From Saccharopolyspora galaxeae (GTDB lineage Bacteria; Actinomycetota; Actinomycetes; Mycobacteriales; Pseudonocardiaceae): 64,000 nt of DNA. Positions 32,782 to 41,577 of the stretch are shown here, in pieces. Location: assembly GCF_016526145.1 (NCBI RefSeq), contig NZ_JADDUE010000003.1, forward strand, positions 434,001-498,000. The letters are read 5' to 3'. A program made the translations under genes and the position numbers. The notes below the pieces were generated by a model that ran no database searches, had not been told where the DNA came from, and saw only the letters and a list, made by a program, of their open reading frames with translations. Numbering within the stretch: the stretch's first letter is position 1; every line of letters begins with the position of its first letter.

Positions 32782-33104
32782 GGCGCACCTCCGGCCTCGG
32801 TGATGCTCGCCACTGTGCCCACTGCCGATGCGCCGGACAACACGAACGGGCGAACCGTTTGCGGACTGAGATCGGCTTCGCCTGAAACCGCCCGGCGGAG
32901 TAGCCACCACGAGGGCAATTGCCGGTGATCGTTCAGCCCAATGGACAAAATCGAAGATTCTCGGCAATCTCGGCGCTGCTGTGCGCGCACTGGACGAAGC
33001 GCGCTTTCGGGAAGCGAACACCCCTGTTCCTGCGGACTCCGCACGCACCGCCCGCGACCGACGTGCGGGCCGCGCCGGACCACTCGCCCGGCGCGGCCGC
33101 CCGC
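32782..33104. other. 323-bp spacer upstream of ggt
   Basis: No gene is seen. It should contain the ggt promoter and, at its right end, the hairpin that ends the DUF4015 gene. Base composition around 32925-32970 is less GC-rich than neighbours. Confidence 0.6.
33068..33098 (-). terminator. Hairpin downstream of the DUF4015 gene
   Basis: An 11-bp perfect stem (33068-33078 with 33088-33098) with a nine-base loop begins seven bases beyond the stop codon. It has no T-tract. Confidence 0.7.
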
Positions 33105-34718
33105 TCAGCCCTGCGGGACCAGCGCGTCCCCGTGGTACCGGCAGTTCGGCGCCCACAGCAGGTAGGACGGCATTCCGCCGTCCCGCGCCGCGTCGATCTG
33201 CGCGCCGACCTCGGCGGGCCCGTACTCCGCCCCGAGGCTGAAGTCCTGCAACCACGGGATGATCTGCACGTCGGTACCGGCCACCGCCTCGGAGAACTTC
33301 GCCAGCGAACGCCGCACGATGTCGTAGGGCGCGGAGTTCGGTTCGGCCACCCCGAACTCGCCCGGCCCCCAGTGCGACGGGTAGACCATCGGCGCGATGT
33401 AGTCCACGAACTTCGCCATCTGCGGGATGTCCTGGGCGATCTGCGTGGGCCGGTCCACCGAGATGCCGAACACCGAGGCACCCAGCAGCGCGCCCCGCGA
33501 GCGCACCGCGGTCTGGCTCTGGCGCAGGAACTCCGCGATCCCGGCTTCCGGCGTGGTGTTCAGCCCGGCGAAGCGCATCTTCTCGATACCGCCGTCGGGC
33601 CTGCGCACGTAGTCGTAGAGCACGTCGTCGAAGCCCAGCTCCGCGGCCTCCGCGGCGACGTCGATGTTGTACTGGCGCACCGCGGGATCGGCGAAGTTGG
33701 TGAACGCGTAGCCGCCGTACCCGCCGGTCCACGGCTGCCCGTCGGAGGTCTGCACGACCCGCTCCGGGTGCCCTTCGCGCCAGGACGCCTCGCCCAGCAC
33801 CGGGTCCTTGAACGCGACCAGGCGCCCGACGACGCGCACGCCCATGCCGTGCAGCTGGTCGATCGCCTCGCGGGCGCTGTAGTAGTTCTTCACCGCGCCG
33901 ATCCGGTTCGCCTCGGGCAGCTTCGAGTCGTACGGGATTTCGCCGCTCTCGTCCTTGATGTCGAGTTCGACGGTGTCGATGCGGCCTTGCCGCGCCATCT
34001 CCAGCACGGGTTCGCGCAGCTTGCCGCTGGTCCAGGCGAGCCCGGTCATGTGCACCGCGCGCATCCCGGGATGCTTGATGTGCACCGTCATCGTCTTCGC
34101 GGCGCGGTTGCCCGCGTCGTCGGTGGCCACGACCTGCACTTCGCGGTCCGGCCGGTCGACCACGGCGGAGAACGAGCCGTCCGGGCGCGGCACGACCGGT
34201 TTGCCCGCAACGGTGACCTGCGCCGCGCCCGCGGCCTTGCCGCGCACGGTCACCGGTTCGCCGAGCCGCTCCGGGCGCAGCGAGTCCTCCACCGCCAGCT
34301 GCGGCGGCTCACTGTCCACTGTGAACTCCCGCGTGGTGCTGGTGGAGCCGAGCCAGGACACCGAGCGCGGCGTGATGACCTCCAGCCGGTGCACCCCGTC
34401 CGGCGGAGATTGGGCGTGCACGGCGAGTTTTCCGGGCTGCTGCTGGACACCCACATGGCGGCCGTCGAGCAGCACTTGGGCCACACCGGGGTTTTCGGTG
34501 CGGATCTGAATGGATCCATCGGCAGCGGCGGCGGGAGTCACCGGGTGCTCCGGCAGGCCGTCCACTTCTACGTCCTCTGTGGACAGAAAGCGGAGCAGCA
34601 GGTACGCCGCCACGAGCAGCACGACGACGGCGGCTCCCACCAGCGCCCACTGCGGAATCTGGTTGGTACGGCTGACTTTTCCGGCCCCGGCGGGGCCTTC
34701 GGAGACAGGTTCGGTCAC
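33105..34718 (-). CDS. Putative glycoside hydrolase (DUF4015), membrane-anchored
   Basis: A 537-residue protein. One membrane helix (~22-43) anchors it, and a beta-rich region of about 180 residues follows, with Ig-like/PEGA-like strands around V-L-L-D-G-R-H-V-G-V and A-T-D-D-A-G-N. The C-terminal ~330 residues form a TIM-barrel DUF4015 domain: E-L-D-I-K-D-E-S-G-E-I-P-Y, V-G-R-L-V-A-F-K-D-P-V-L, L-Y-D-Y-V-R-R-P-D-G, M-V-Y-P-S-H-W. DUF4015 is placed among putative glycosidases; no substrate is established. GTG 34718 has GGAGG eight bases before it. Divergent from the polysaccharide deacetylase gene, so both may act on cell-surface glycans. Confidence 0.85.
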   Translation of the reverse strand: MTEPVSEGPAGAGKVSRTNQIPQWALVGAAVVVLLVAAYLLLRFLSTEDVEVDGLPEHPVTPAAAADGSIQIRTENPGVAQVLLDGRHVGVQQQPGKLAVHAQSPPDGVHRLEVITPRSVSWLGSTSTTREFTVDSEPPQLAVEDSLRPERLGEPVTVRGKAAGAAQVTVAGKPVVPRPDGSFSAVVDRPDREVQVVATDDAGNRAAKTMTVHIKHPGMRAVHMTGLAWTSGKLREPVLEMARQGRIDTVELDIKDESGEIPYDSKLPEANRIGAVKNYYSAREAIDQLHGMGVRVVGRLVAFKDPVLGEASWREGHPERVVQTSDGQPWTGGYGGYAFTNFADPAVRQYNIDVAAEAAELGFDDVLYDYVRRPDGGIEKMRFAGLNTTPEAGIAEFLRQSQTAVRSRGALLGASVFGISVDRPTQIAQDIPQMAKFVDYIAPMVYPSHWGPGEFGVAEPNSAPYDIVRRSLAKFSEAVAGTDVQIIPWLQDFSLGAEYGPAEVGAQIDAARDGGMPSYLLWAPNCRYHGDALVPQG

Positions 34719-34876
34719 AGCTTTCGCCTCCCCGACTTCGGCGAATCCGGACAACCCAACGTCACGTTACGTTGTCGGCTGTATGGCGCGCGCCACCCTT
34801 CCAGGTAGCGTTCGAAAGATCAATTAATCACTTGGAGTATCCACATCGGGCAGTTTCTCCACTAATGTGCGAGCCG

Positions 34877-35908
34877 ATGTTGAGTGTGATCGAACGCACC
34901 TGCATCGCCGCGGCGGTCTCGTTGCTCGCCGTGTCCGGTGCCGCGTGCAGTGCTCCCGCAAGATCAGCCGACCAAGCCGCCGCCAAGCCACCGCCCGCCG
35001 CGCCACCGGCGCCGCCTCCGCCGCCCGCTCCGGAATCGGTTCATGCCAACGAACTCGGCGAAGTACCGGTGCTGATGTACCACCGGATCACGCCCGATCC
35101 GAGCAGCGTCTACGACCGCACACCGCAGGAGTTCCGCGCGGAACTGGAACGACTCAGCGACGAGGGCTACACCCCGATCACCGCGAGCGAGTACGCCACC
35201 GGGCGGATCGACGTGCCCGCCGGACGGCACCCGGTGCTGCTCACCTTCGACGACGGATCCACCGGGCAGTTCACATTGGACAGTGCTGGGCAGCCGGCGC
35301 CGGACACCGCCGTGCGGATCATGCTCGACACCGCCGCCGAGCATCCGGAGTTCCGGCCCACCGCGACGTTCTTCGTCTTCGACCCGCCGTTCGAGGACCC
35401 CGGCGGCAAGCGCACGCTGCCCTGGCTGCACGAGCACGGTTTCGAGGTCGGCAACCACACCCTCGAACACCCCAACCTGGGCAAGGTCGACTCGGCCGAG
35501 GCGCAGCACCAGATCGCCGGGATGCAGCGGATGATCGGCGAAGCGCTGCCGGACGTGCCGGTGCGGTCGCTGGCGCTGCCGCTGGGAATGCATCCTGACG
35601 ACGAGCCGCTGGCCACCGACGGCACCGCGGACGGAGTCAGCTACCACCACGACGCGGTGTTCCTGGTCGGGTCCAACCCGGCGCCGTCGCCGTTCGACGC
35701 CGACTTCGACCGCACCAGCATCCCGCGGATCCGCTCGCAGGCGGCCACCGGCGACGAGGCCGAGTACGGCTCGACGCAGTGGCTGGACAAGCTCGCCGCC
35801 CAGCCCGAACGCCGCTACACCTCCGACGGCGATCCGAACCGGATCTCCGCCCCGGCCGCGGCCGACACCGCCCCGGCACCGAACCTGCCGAACCTCTACC
35901 GCTACTGA
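34877..35908 (+). CDS. Polysaccharide deacetylase (CE4-like) lipoprotein
   Basis: A 343-residue exported protein. A signal sequence ends in V-S-G-A-A-C (Cys ~24), a plausible lipobox, followed by an alanine/proline linker. The NodB-like domain has L-T-F-D-D-G-S (catalytic and metal Asp) and G-N-H-T-L-E-H-P (metal His pair). It ends in an unrelated ~100-residue tail. Such enzymes remove N-acetyl or O-acetyl groups from peptidoglycan or extracellular glycans. The start is ATG 34877 or 34865; neither has a good ribosome site, so the message may be leaderless. The upstream AT-rich stretch at 34816-34840 may hold the promoter. Confidence 0.85.
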   Translation: MLSVIERTCIAAAVSLLAVSGAACSAPARSADQAAAKPPPAAPPAPPPPPAPESVHANELGEVPVLMYHRITPDPSSVYDRTPQEFRAELERLSDEGYTPITASEYATGRIDVPAGRHPVLLTFDDGSTGQFTLDSAGQPAPDTAVRIMLDTAAEHPEFRPTATFFVFDPPFEDPGGKRTLPWLHEHGFEVGNHTLEHPNLGKVDSAEAQHQIAGMQRMIGEALPDVPVRSLALPLGMHPDDEPLATDGTADGVSYHHDAVFLVGSNPAPSPFDADFDRTSIPRIRSQAATGDEAEYGSTQWLDKLAAQPERRYTSDGDPNRISAPAAADTAPAPNLPNLYRY

Positions 35909-35986
35909 TCGCCCCGGCACTTCCCGGAGTTGAACGGACAGCGCCTGAGCCGAAGACAGGCGGCGATCCGCGCACGCCCTGCGCTA

Positions 35987-36124
35987 GGCCGACACACCCG
36001 CACATCGCCCGGGCCGGGCCGGTTTCACCGAGCGAACGGACCGTTGGACCGAATAGACCGGGCCAACGGTCCGTTCATCTCGCTCGATGTAGGACGGGTT
36101 GAGCGATGTGCGGGCGTGTCGGCC
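35987..36124. repeat. Composite element: nested palindrome (copy 5) enclosed by 22-bp inverted repeats
   Basis: The centre (36029-36078) is a family palindrome: arm gagcgaacggaccgttgg, core accgaatagaccgg, arm gccaacggtccgttcatc. It is bracketed by 35987-36008 and 36103-36124, inverted copies of one another with 21 of 22 bases matching (inner end gcgat, outer end gtcggcc). No target duplication is visible. Further left, 35932-35950 carries a decayed arm (gttgaacggacagcgcctga). It lies between the convergent deacetylase and priA genes. Confidence 0.85.
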
Positions 36125-36191
36125 GGAAGTGGGCGCACGCCAGGAAGGCGAACCGGCGGCCGGTCGGAGCCGGCGGGCGCACGTCGCGCGC

Positions 36192-38204
36192 TCAGAGCAG
36201 TTCGAGCGGGTCGACGCGGACCCGGACGCTGTCGGCGGCGCGCTTGGTCTCGCGCACCGACTGCGCCTGGTACACGGCACTCGCCAGCGCGCGCCCCTCG
36301 GTGCGAGCCACCCGCACCAGGGCGCGTTCGCGTTCGGAGCCGCCGTCCTCGTCCACCTCGCCCAGCGGCACCGGACCGAGGATTTCCCCGCTTTCGGGCA
36401 GTTCCAAGTGATCGAGCAGGTCGGCGACCGCGTCCGGAGTGCCGTCCACCGCGGCCACCCGCATCGCGGGCGGGAAGCCGAGTTCGGCGCGCCCGGCCAG
36501 CTCCAGCGCCGCGTGCCAGGAAGGGTCCCAGCGCACCAGCGCCTGCACCGGTTGCAGCGAGGAGTCCGCCATGACGACCACCCGGCCGCCGTCCTCGCCG
36601 GGGCGCACCAGCGCGGCCGCGGCGAACCACAGCCGCAACGTCTCCTCAGCCGCGCGAAGTTCCGGGCGGGACAACAGGGTTCGCCCGTCCAGCAGCAGCG
36701 CGGCGCCGTAGCCGCCTTCGGCGACCGGCTCGGCGCCCGGCGTGCTCACCACCAGCGCGGGCTTCGCCGGAACCTTCTCCAGCATCTCGGAGCCGTCCGA
36801 GGTGCGGACGGTGACGTTGCTGAACGCCCGACCGAGTTCTTCGGCGGTGCGCCCGGAGCCGACCGCGATCGCCCGCAACTTCCGGGATCCGCACGAACCG
36901 CACCGGAAAGCCGCTTCCGCCGCCCCGCACCACCTGCACGCCGCGGGCCGGGGTGCGCCTTCCACGGTGCCGCCCGGCAGCCCCAGCGGACCCGCGCAGC
37001 GCCGGCACCGCGCCCGCTCCCGGCAATCCCCGCAGGCCAGCGCGGGCACGTAGCCGCGACGCGGCACCTGCACCAACACCGGAGCGCCCTGCTTCAACGC
37101 TCCCCGCGCGGCCTCGAACGCCACCGACGGCAACCGGGCCGCGTGCGCCGCCGGGTCGCGGGCGAGCTGCCGGTCGTCCTCCCCGATCGCGGTCACCCGC
37201 GGCGCGGACCGGCGAACCTGATCGCGGTGCGCGACGACCTCCTGCGCCCAACCGGACTCGACCAGCAGCGCTGCCTCCGCGGTGCGCGCGAAACCCCCGA
37301 CGAGCACACCGGCTCCGGCCGCGTGCGCGCGATGCGTGAGCACGTCGCGCGCGTGCGGATACGGCGAGAGCTGGTAGCTGTGCATCGCATCGCCGTCGTC
37401 CCAAACCACGGCGAGCCCGAGGTCGTGCACCGGCGCGAACATCGCAGCCCGGGTGCCGACGACGACCCGAACCGCGCCGCGCAGCACCGCCAGCCACCGC
37501 TTGTAGCGCTTCTCCCGGCCGAGATCGCCGGTGAGCGCGACGACCCCGGACTCGCCCAGCAACTTCGCGCAGGCGGCGTGCAGCCGCTCGACGTCGCGGA
37601 AGTCCGGGACCACGATCAGCGCGCCGCGCCCGGCGGAGGCGGCGGTCGCGGCGGCCTCGGCGAGCCGGTCGGTCCACTGCTCACCGGGCAGCGCCTGCCA
37701 CACCGCGCGGGCCGGTCTGCCCGCATGCACGGCGTCCAGCAACGACGGACCCCACTGGTACCGGGACCAGGGTTCGCTCGGCGGCCGTGGCGGCGTCGCC
37801 GCGGGTTCGAGCACCTGCTTCTCGGCGCGCGCGTGCCGCGGCGGCACCGCCAGCCGCACCACGTCGGCGAGCATCCCGCCGTAGCGGGCGGCCACCGCCC
37901 GGCACAGCTCCAGCAGCCCGGGCGGTAGCACGACCTCCGAGGAGGTCACCCGCTCCAGCCAGCGCAGCGAGCCGGTGAACTCGGAGGTTTCCTTGCGCTC
38001 CAGCAGGAATCCGTCGACGAGCTTGTTGCGGAACGACACCCGCACCCGGCAGCCGGGCACGGCCTCGCCGTCCAGCCGCTCCGGGACGAGGTAATCGAAG
38101 GTGCGGTCCAGGTGCACCGGCAGCGCGACCTCCACCAGCACGCTGGCCACCGGAGACGTCGCGGCAGCCGTGCGCGCGGCGTCGCTCGTCGTCCGCGGGG
38201 CCAT
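36192..38204 (-). CDS. priA: PriA-like primosomal protein, helicase motifs degenerate
   Basis: A 670-residue homologue of the replication-restart protein PriA. The N-terminal DNA-binding domain, the zinc-binding cysteines (C-G-D-C, C-R-R-C, C-R-W-C, C-G-S-C) and the C-terminal domain are kept. The ATPase is not: the Walker A position reads A-S-A-G-R-G-A instead of G-x-T-G-S-G-K-T, and the DEEH box reads W-D-D-G-D. Loss of the helicase motifs is known in actinobacterial PriA, so it probably works as a structural primosome factor. Start ATG 38204 is weakly supported; GTG 38228 is possible. Its start is 103 bp from divergent trmL. Confidence 0.92.
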   Translation of the reverse strand: MAPRTTSDAARTAAATSPVASVLVEVALPVHLDRTFDYLVPERLDGEAVPGCRVRVSFRNKLVDGFLLERKETSEFTGSLRWLERVTSSEVVLPPGLLELCRAVAARYGGMLADVVRLAVPPRHARAEKQVLEPAATPPRPPSEPWSRYQWGPSLLDAVHAGRPARAVWQALPGEQWTDRLAEAAATAASAGRGALIVVPDFRDVERLHAACAKLLGESGVVALTGDLGREKRYKRWLAVLRGAVRVVVGTRAAMFAPVHDLGLAVVWDDGDAMHSYQLSPYPHARDVLTHRAHAAGAGVLVGGFARTAEAALLVESGWAQEVVAHRDQVRRSAPRVTAIGEDDRQLARDPAAHAARLPSVAFEAARGALKQGAPVLVQVPRRGYVPALACGDCRERARCRRCAGPLGLPGGTVEGAPRPAACRWCGAAEAAFRCGSCGSRKLRAIAVGSGRTAEELGRAFSNVTVRTSDGSEMLEKVPAKPALVVSTPGAEPVAEGGYGAALLLDGRTLLSRPELRAAEETLRLWFAAAALVRPGEDGGRVVVMADSSLQPVQALVRWDPSWHAALELAGRAELGFPPAMRVAAVDGTPDAVADLLDHLELPESGEILGPVPLGEVDEDGGSERERALVRVARTEGRALASAVYQAQSVRETKRAADSVRVRVDPLELL

Positions 38205-38307
38205 GCCCTTTTCTCTACCAGAGCGCACCGACGCCCGGACGGTCCGCCCGGGCCTGCGGGATCATTACGATGCCTCCTGCAACGAGTCCGCGGCGGGAAG
38301 GACCCCG

Positions 38308-38769
38308 GTGTTCCAAGTCGTCTTCCACCACCCCGAGATCCCCGGCAACACGGGCAACGCGGTCCGGATGGTCGCCGGTTCCGGGTGCGCGCTGCACCTG
38401 GTCCGGCCGCTGGGGTTCAGCGTGGCGGACGCGAAGCTGCGCCGGGCCGGGCTGGACTACCGCGACCGCGCTGCGCTGCACGTGCACGACGACTGGGAGG
38501 CGCTGCTGCGCGATCTCGCGCCAAAACGGATCGTGGCGTTCACGTCCTCCGCGGAGACCTCGTTCGAGCAGGTCTCCTACTTCCCCGGCGACGTGCTGCT
38601 GTTCGGCCGCGAGTCGACCGGTCTGCCGCCGGAGGTGCTGGACTCGGAGCGGATCACCGCCAGGGTGCGGATCCCGATGCTGCCCGGCATCCGCTCGATG
38701 AACCTGGCCAACTCGGCCGCCGTCGCCGTCTACGAGGCATGGCGCCAGCAGAACTTCGCAATGCCCTGA
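38308..38769 (+). CDS. trmL: tRNA (cytidine(34)-2'-O)-methyltransferase
   Basis: TrmL 2'-O-methylates the wobble base of tRNA-Leu species. The 153-residue SPOUT enzyme has H-H-P-E-I-P-G-N-T-G-N at the start, F-G-R-E-S-T-G-L-P in the middle, and the knot motif I-P-M-L-P-G-I-R-S-M-N-L-A-N-S-A-A-V at the end. GTG 38308 has aagga five bases upstream. Followed by two tandem palindromic units. Confidence 0.94.
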   Translation: MFQVVFHHPEIPGNTGNAVRMVAGSGCALHLVRPLGFSVADAKLRRAGLDYRDRAALHVHDDWEALLRDLAPKRIVAFTSSAETSFEQVSYFPGDVLLFGRESTGLPPEVLDSERITARVRIPMLPGIRSMNLANSAAVAVYEAWRQQNFAMP

Positions 38770-38785
38770 CCCCGCTTTTCACCAC

Positions 38786-38905
38786 GAGTGAACGGACCGT
38801 TCGACCAATCTAGCCGGACCAACGGTCCGCTCACTCCGAGAAGTCGGCCCGGATCTAGCGATCCGCGGGTGTGTCGGCCAGTGCTGGACCACGCGGGACC
38901 ACCAG
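38786..38905. repeat. 120-bp unit 1: nested palindrome (copy 6) plus tail
   Basis: The palindrome 38786-38835 (arm gagtgaacggaccgttcg, core accaatctagccgg, arm accaacggtccgctcactc) is followed by the tail aagtcggcccggatc and by 38858-38879. That last piece matches the 22-bp terminal repeat of the 36-kb element at 20 of 22 positions relative to consensus. Unit 2 follows directly. Confidence 0.88.
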
Positions 38906-39000
38906 GAGTGAACGGACCGTTCGACCAATCTAGTCGAACCAACGGTCCGCTCACTCCGGGAAGTCGGCCCGGATCGGGCGGCGGGTGCGCGTGTCGGCGG
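38906..39000. repeat. Unit 2 of the tandem duplication: nested palindrome (copy 7) plus tail
   Basis: The palindrome 38906-38956 differs from copy 6 by only a few bases (core accaatctagtcgaa). The tail aagtcggcccggatc is identical for 15 bases and then diverges. It abuts the hisG stop at 39005, at the trmL/hisG convergent junction. Confidence 0.88.
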
Positions 39001-39004
39001 TCGG

Positions 39005-39868
39005 TCAGAGGCGGCAGGCCTCGAGCGGAGTCACCAGGATCGCCCGCGCCCCGGCCGCCCAAAGCTGATCCATGATCGACTGCGCGCGCCTGCGCGGCAC
39101 CATCACCCGCACCGCCACCCAGCCGTGCTCGTCCAGCGGCGAAACCGTCGGCGACTCCATGCCCGGAGTGATCTTGCGGGCGGCTTCCAGCGTCTCGGTG
39201 GGGCAGTTGTAGTCCATCATCACGTACTGCCGCGCGATGAGGACGCCGCGCAGCCGCTGGATCAGCACCTCGACGGCCTGCTCGCTGTCGGCCGACAACG
39301 GGTCGCGGGTGCCGCGCACCAGCACCGCCTCGGAACGCAGGATCGGCTCGCCCACGGTTTCCAGCCCTGCCTCGCGCAGCGACGCGCCGGTCTCCACCAC
39401 GTCCGCGATGGCGTCGGCCAGGCCGAGGTCGACCGCGGTCTCCACCGCACCGTCGAGCTCGATCACCTGCACGTCGATGCCGAGATCGGCCGCGGCCGCG
39501 GTCACCAGCGCGCCGAACGAGGTCGCCACCCGCTTGCCGTCGAGGTCCTTCAGATCGTCGAGCCGGCCCGCGGGTGCGGCGAAGTAGAACCGCGACACCC
39601 CGAAGTCCAGCGGCAGCAGTTCCTGGGTCGTGGTGTCGGTCCCGGCGGCGCGCAGCAGGTCCTGGCCGGTGATGCCGACGTCGAGCACTCCCGTTCCGAC
39701 GGTGCGCGCGATGTCGGTGGGACGCAGGAAGACGAACTGCACGTCGTTGGCCGCGTCGGTGGCGAACAGCGCCTTGTTGTCGCGGTGCACGCGGTAACCG
39801 GCGTCGGAGAGCAGTTGGACGGCGGGACCGTTCAGCGATCCCTTGTTGGGCACGGCGACCCGGAGCAT
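39005..39868 (-). CDS. hisG: ATP phosphoribosyltransferase, long form
   Basis: HisG starts histidine synthesis from PRPP and ATP and is feedback-inhibited by histidine. The 287-residue protein is the long form. Its catalytic domains contain V-P-N-K-G-S-L, I-T-G-Q-D and the PRPP loop near D-V-V-E-T-G-A-S-L-R. The C-terminal regulatory HisG_C domain spans about residues 210-287. ATG 39868 follows GAAGGA. In many actinobacteria hisE lies just upstream; here the next 438 bp hold no hisE. Confidence 0.95.
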   Translation of the reverse strand: MLRVAVPNKGSLNGPAVQLLSDAGYRVHRDNKALFATDAANDVQFVFLRPTDIARTVGTGVLDVGITGQDLLRAAGTDTTTQELLPLDFGVSRFYFAAPAGRLDDLKDLDGKRVATSFGALVTAAAADLGIDVQVIELDGAVETAVDLGLADAIADVVETGASLREAGLETVGEPILRSEAVLVRGTRDPLSADSEQAVEVLIQRLRGVLIARQYVMMDYNCPTETLEAARKITPGMESPTVSPLDEHGWVAVRVMVPRRRAQSIMDQLWAAGARAILVTPLEACRL

Positions 39869-40306
39869 GGATGATCCTTCGTCGATTCGGTGGGCTGGTG
39901 GGTTCCCGGCTCAGCCGGGATGGCGGAGCGTTCCACCCGCCTGGTGCGGCGAGCGGAACCCGCTATGGCGCTGACCACCGCACATCGCGACGAAGCCTCC
40001 TCTTCCTGGTTGTTTGCGACCACCCGGAATGGTGGCACACCGCCCCGCGCACCGACTTCGCCACGTGCCCGGCGACACGCACCGGCGTGTCCGGGAGCAT
40101 GTCGTTGCGGCAGGCTTCGATGGTTCGCCGTGACAAGGCGGACCCGACGCCGAGCACCGATCCCCACGTCCTACTACGACTGGTCGGAGATCTCGGAATC
40201 GTGGAAGGCGCACATCTTCCCGGTGGTTCCCGCGCGCTGAAGGCCACGCGGGGCGCTGCTAACGCGCCCCGTCAGCAGCGATCACCTTCGAAAGTGAGCC
40301 CGCGGC
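39869..40306. other. 438-bp stretch without a recognised gene
   Basis: Open frames exist on both strands, but none shows family motifs, a good start site or neighbour-like codon use. A hisE-like product was looked for and not found. The stretch probably holds the hisG promoter and the coaBC terminator. Confidence 0.6.
40249..40271 (-). terminator. Candidate hairpin downstream of coaBC
   Basis: An 8-bp GC stem (40249-40256 with 40264-40271) and seven-base loop lie 36 bases past the coaBC stop. It has no T-tract. Confidence 0.5.
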
Positions 40307-41560
40307 TCAGGCTTCCGCGCCGGAAGCGAGCCTGCGGCTGACCGCGTCCCACAAGGTCGCCGAAAGCAGCGACTTGGCCCCGTGCGGAATCGGCGTCTCG
40401 GTGCCGTCGGTGGACAACAACCAGCCCGCGTTGTCCTCCACCTCGAACGCCTTGCCGTCCCCGACCGCGTTCACCACCAGCAGATCGCAGCCCTTGCGGT
40501 CCAGCTTGCGCCTGCCGTGATCGAGCACCGTGGTGTCCGGATCCCCGGTCTCGGCCGCGAATCCGACCACCAGGCCGACCGTGGAACCACCGGTGCGACG
40601 CGCCGCGACCAGCTCGGCGAGGATGTCCGGGTTGCGGGTCAGCTTCACCGGCGCCGGATCCGCATCCGCCTTCTTGATCTTGTGCTGCGCGAGGTCGATC
40701 GGCCGGAAGTCGGCGACCGCGGCCGCCATCACCACCGCGTCCGCGCCCTCGGATTCCGCCAGCACCGAATCCCGCAGCTCCTCGGCGGTGCCGACCTGCA
40801 CCACCCGCACGCCGGCGGGCTCGACGAGATCCGCGGTGTGCGCCGAGATCAACGTGACCTGCGCGCCCCGGTGCGCGGCGACGCGGGCCAGCGCGTAACC
40901 CTGCCGCCCGGACGACCGGTTGCCGAGGTAGCGCACCGGGTCCAGCGGCTCCCGCGTGCCCCCGGCGGTGACCACGACGCGCCGCCCTTCCAGGTCCCGC
41001 GGCAACGCGGTGGCCGAGGTCAGCAGCAACCGCGCCAGATCGACGATCTCGACCGGGTCGGGCAACCGCCCCTTGCCGGTGTCGGCGCCGGTGAGCCTGC
41101 CGCTGGCCGGTTCCGCGACCACCACGCCGCGGCTGCGCAGCAGCTCGACGTTGTGCTGCGTCGCCGGGTGCTCCCACATCTCGGTGTGCATCGCAGGGAC
41201 CATCAGCACCGGGCAGCGCGCGGTCAGCAACGTCGAGGTCAGCAGGTCGTCGGCCATCCCGTGCGCGGCGCGGGCGAGCAGATCCGCGGTGGCGGGCGCG
41301 ACCACGACCAGGTCGGCCTCCTGCCCCAGCCGCACGTGCGGCACCTGGTCGACATCGGTGAACACGCCGGTGCGCACCGGATGCCCGGACAGCGCCTCGA
41401 ACGTCGCGGCACCCACGAAGTTCAACGCCGCCTCGGTGGGCGCCACCCGCACGTCGTGCCCGGACTCGGTGAGGCCGCGCAGCACCTCGCACGCCTTGTA
41501 GGCCGCGATGCCGCCGCTGACCCCGAGCACGACCCGCGGGCGCTGCGCTTGCTGTGCCAC
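40307..41560 (-). CDS. coaBC: Bifunctional phosphopantothenoylcysteine decarboxylase / phosphopantothenate-cysteine ligase
   Basis: CoaBC performs two steps of coenzyme A synthesis. The N-terminal flavin-dependent decarboxylase (1-~190) has G-V-S-G-G-I-A-A-Y-K, the histidine in P-H-V-R-L, A-P-A-T-A-D and P-A-M-H-T-E-M-W; the canonical P-x-M-N is here P-A-M-H. The C-terminal ligase has V-T-A-G-G-T-R-E-P-L-D-P-V-R-Y-L-G-N-R-S-S-G, the V-M-A-A-A-V-A-D-F block and K-I-K-K. GTG 41560 is 17 bp after the rpoZ stop. metK, often the next gene in this order, is not present here. Confidence 0.95.
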   Translation of the reverse strand: MAQQAQRPRVVLGVSGGIAAYKACEVLRGLTESGHDVRVAPTEAALNFVGAATFEALSGHPVRTGVFTDVDQVPHVRLGQEADLVVVAPATADLLARAAHGMADDLLTSTLLTARCPVLMVPAMHTEMWEHPATQHNVELLRSRGVVVAEPASGRLTGADTGKGRLPDPVEIVDLARLLLTSATALPRDLEGRRVVVTAGGTREPLDPVRYLGNRSSGRQGYALARVAAHRGAQVTLISAHTADLVEPAGVRVVQVGTAEELRDSVLAESEGADAVVMAAAVADFRPIDLAQHKIKKADADPAPVKLTRNPDILAELVAARRTGGSTVGLVVGFAAETGDPDTTVLDHGRRKLDRKGCDLLVVNAVGDGKAFEVEDNAGWLLSTDGTETPIPHGAKSLLSATLWDAVSRRLASGAEA

Positions 41561-41577
41561 AGCTACCTACCGGAGGT

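Noticed and set aside
36192-38204. priA as a pseudogene because its helicase motifs are lost
   Set aside because: The frame is intact, the zinc-binding and terminal domains are kept, and degenerate ATPase motifs are normal for actinobacterial PriA.
38730-39062. A 110-codon minus-strand frame over the trmL-hisG spacer with repeated peptide units
   Set aside because: Its repeats are just the translation of the palindromic DNA elements; other copies translate in different frames.
39832-40167. A minus-strand frame upstream of hisG as hisE
   Set aside because: The 111-codon product has no HisE features (no E-E-x-x-E-x-x-x-A-x-K pattern) and extends into hisG.
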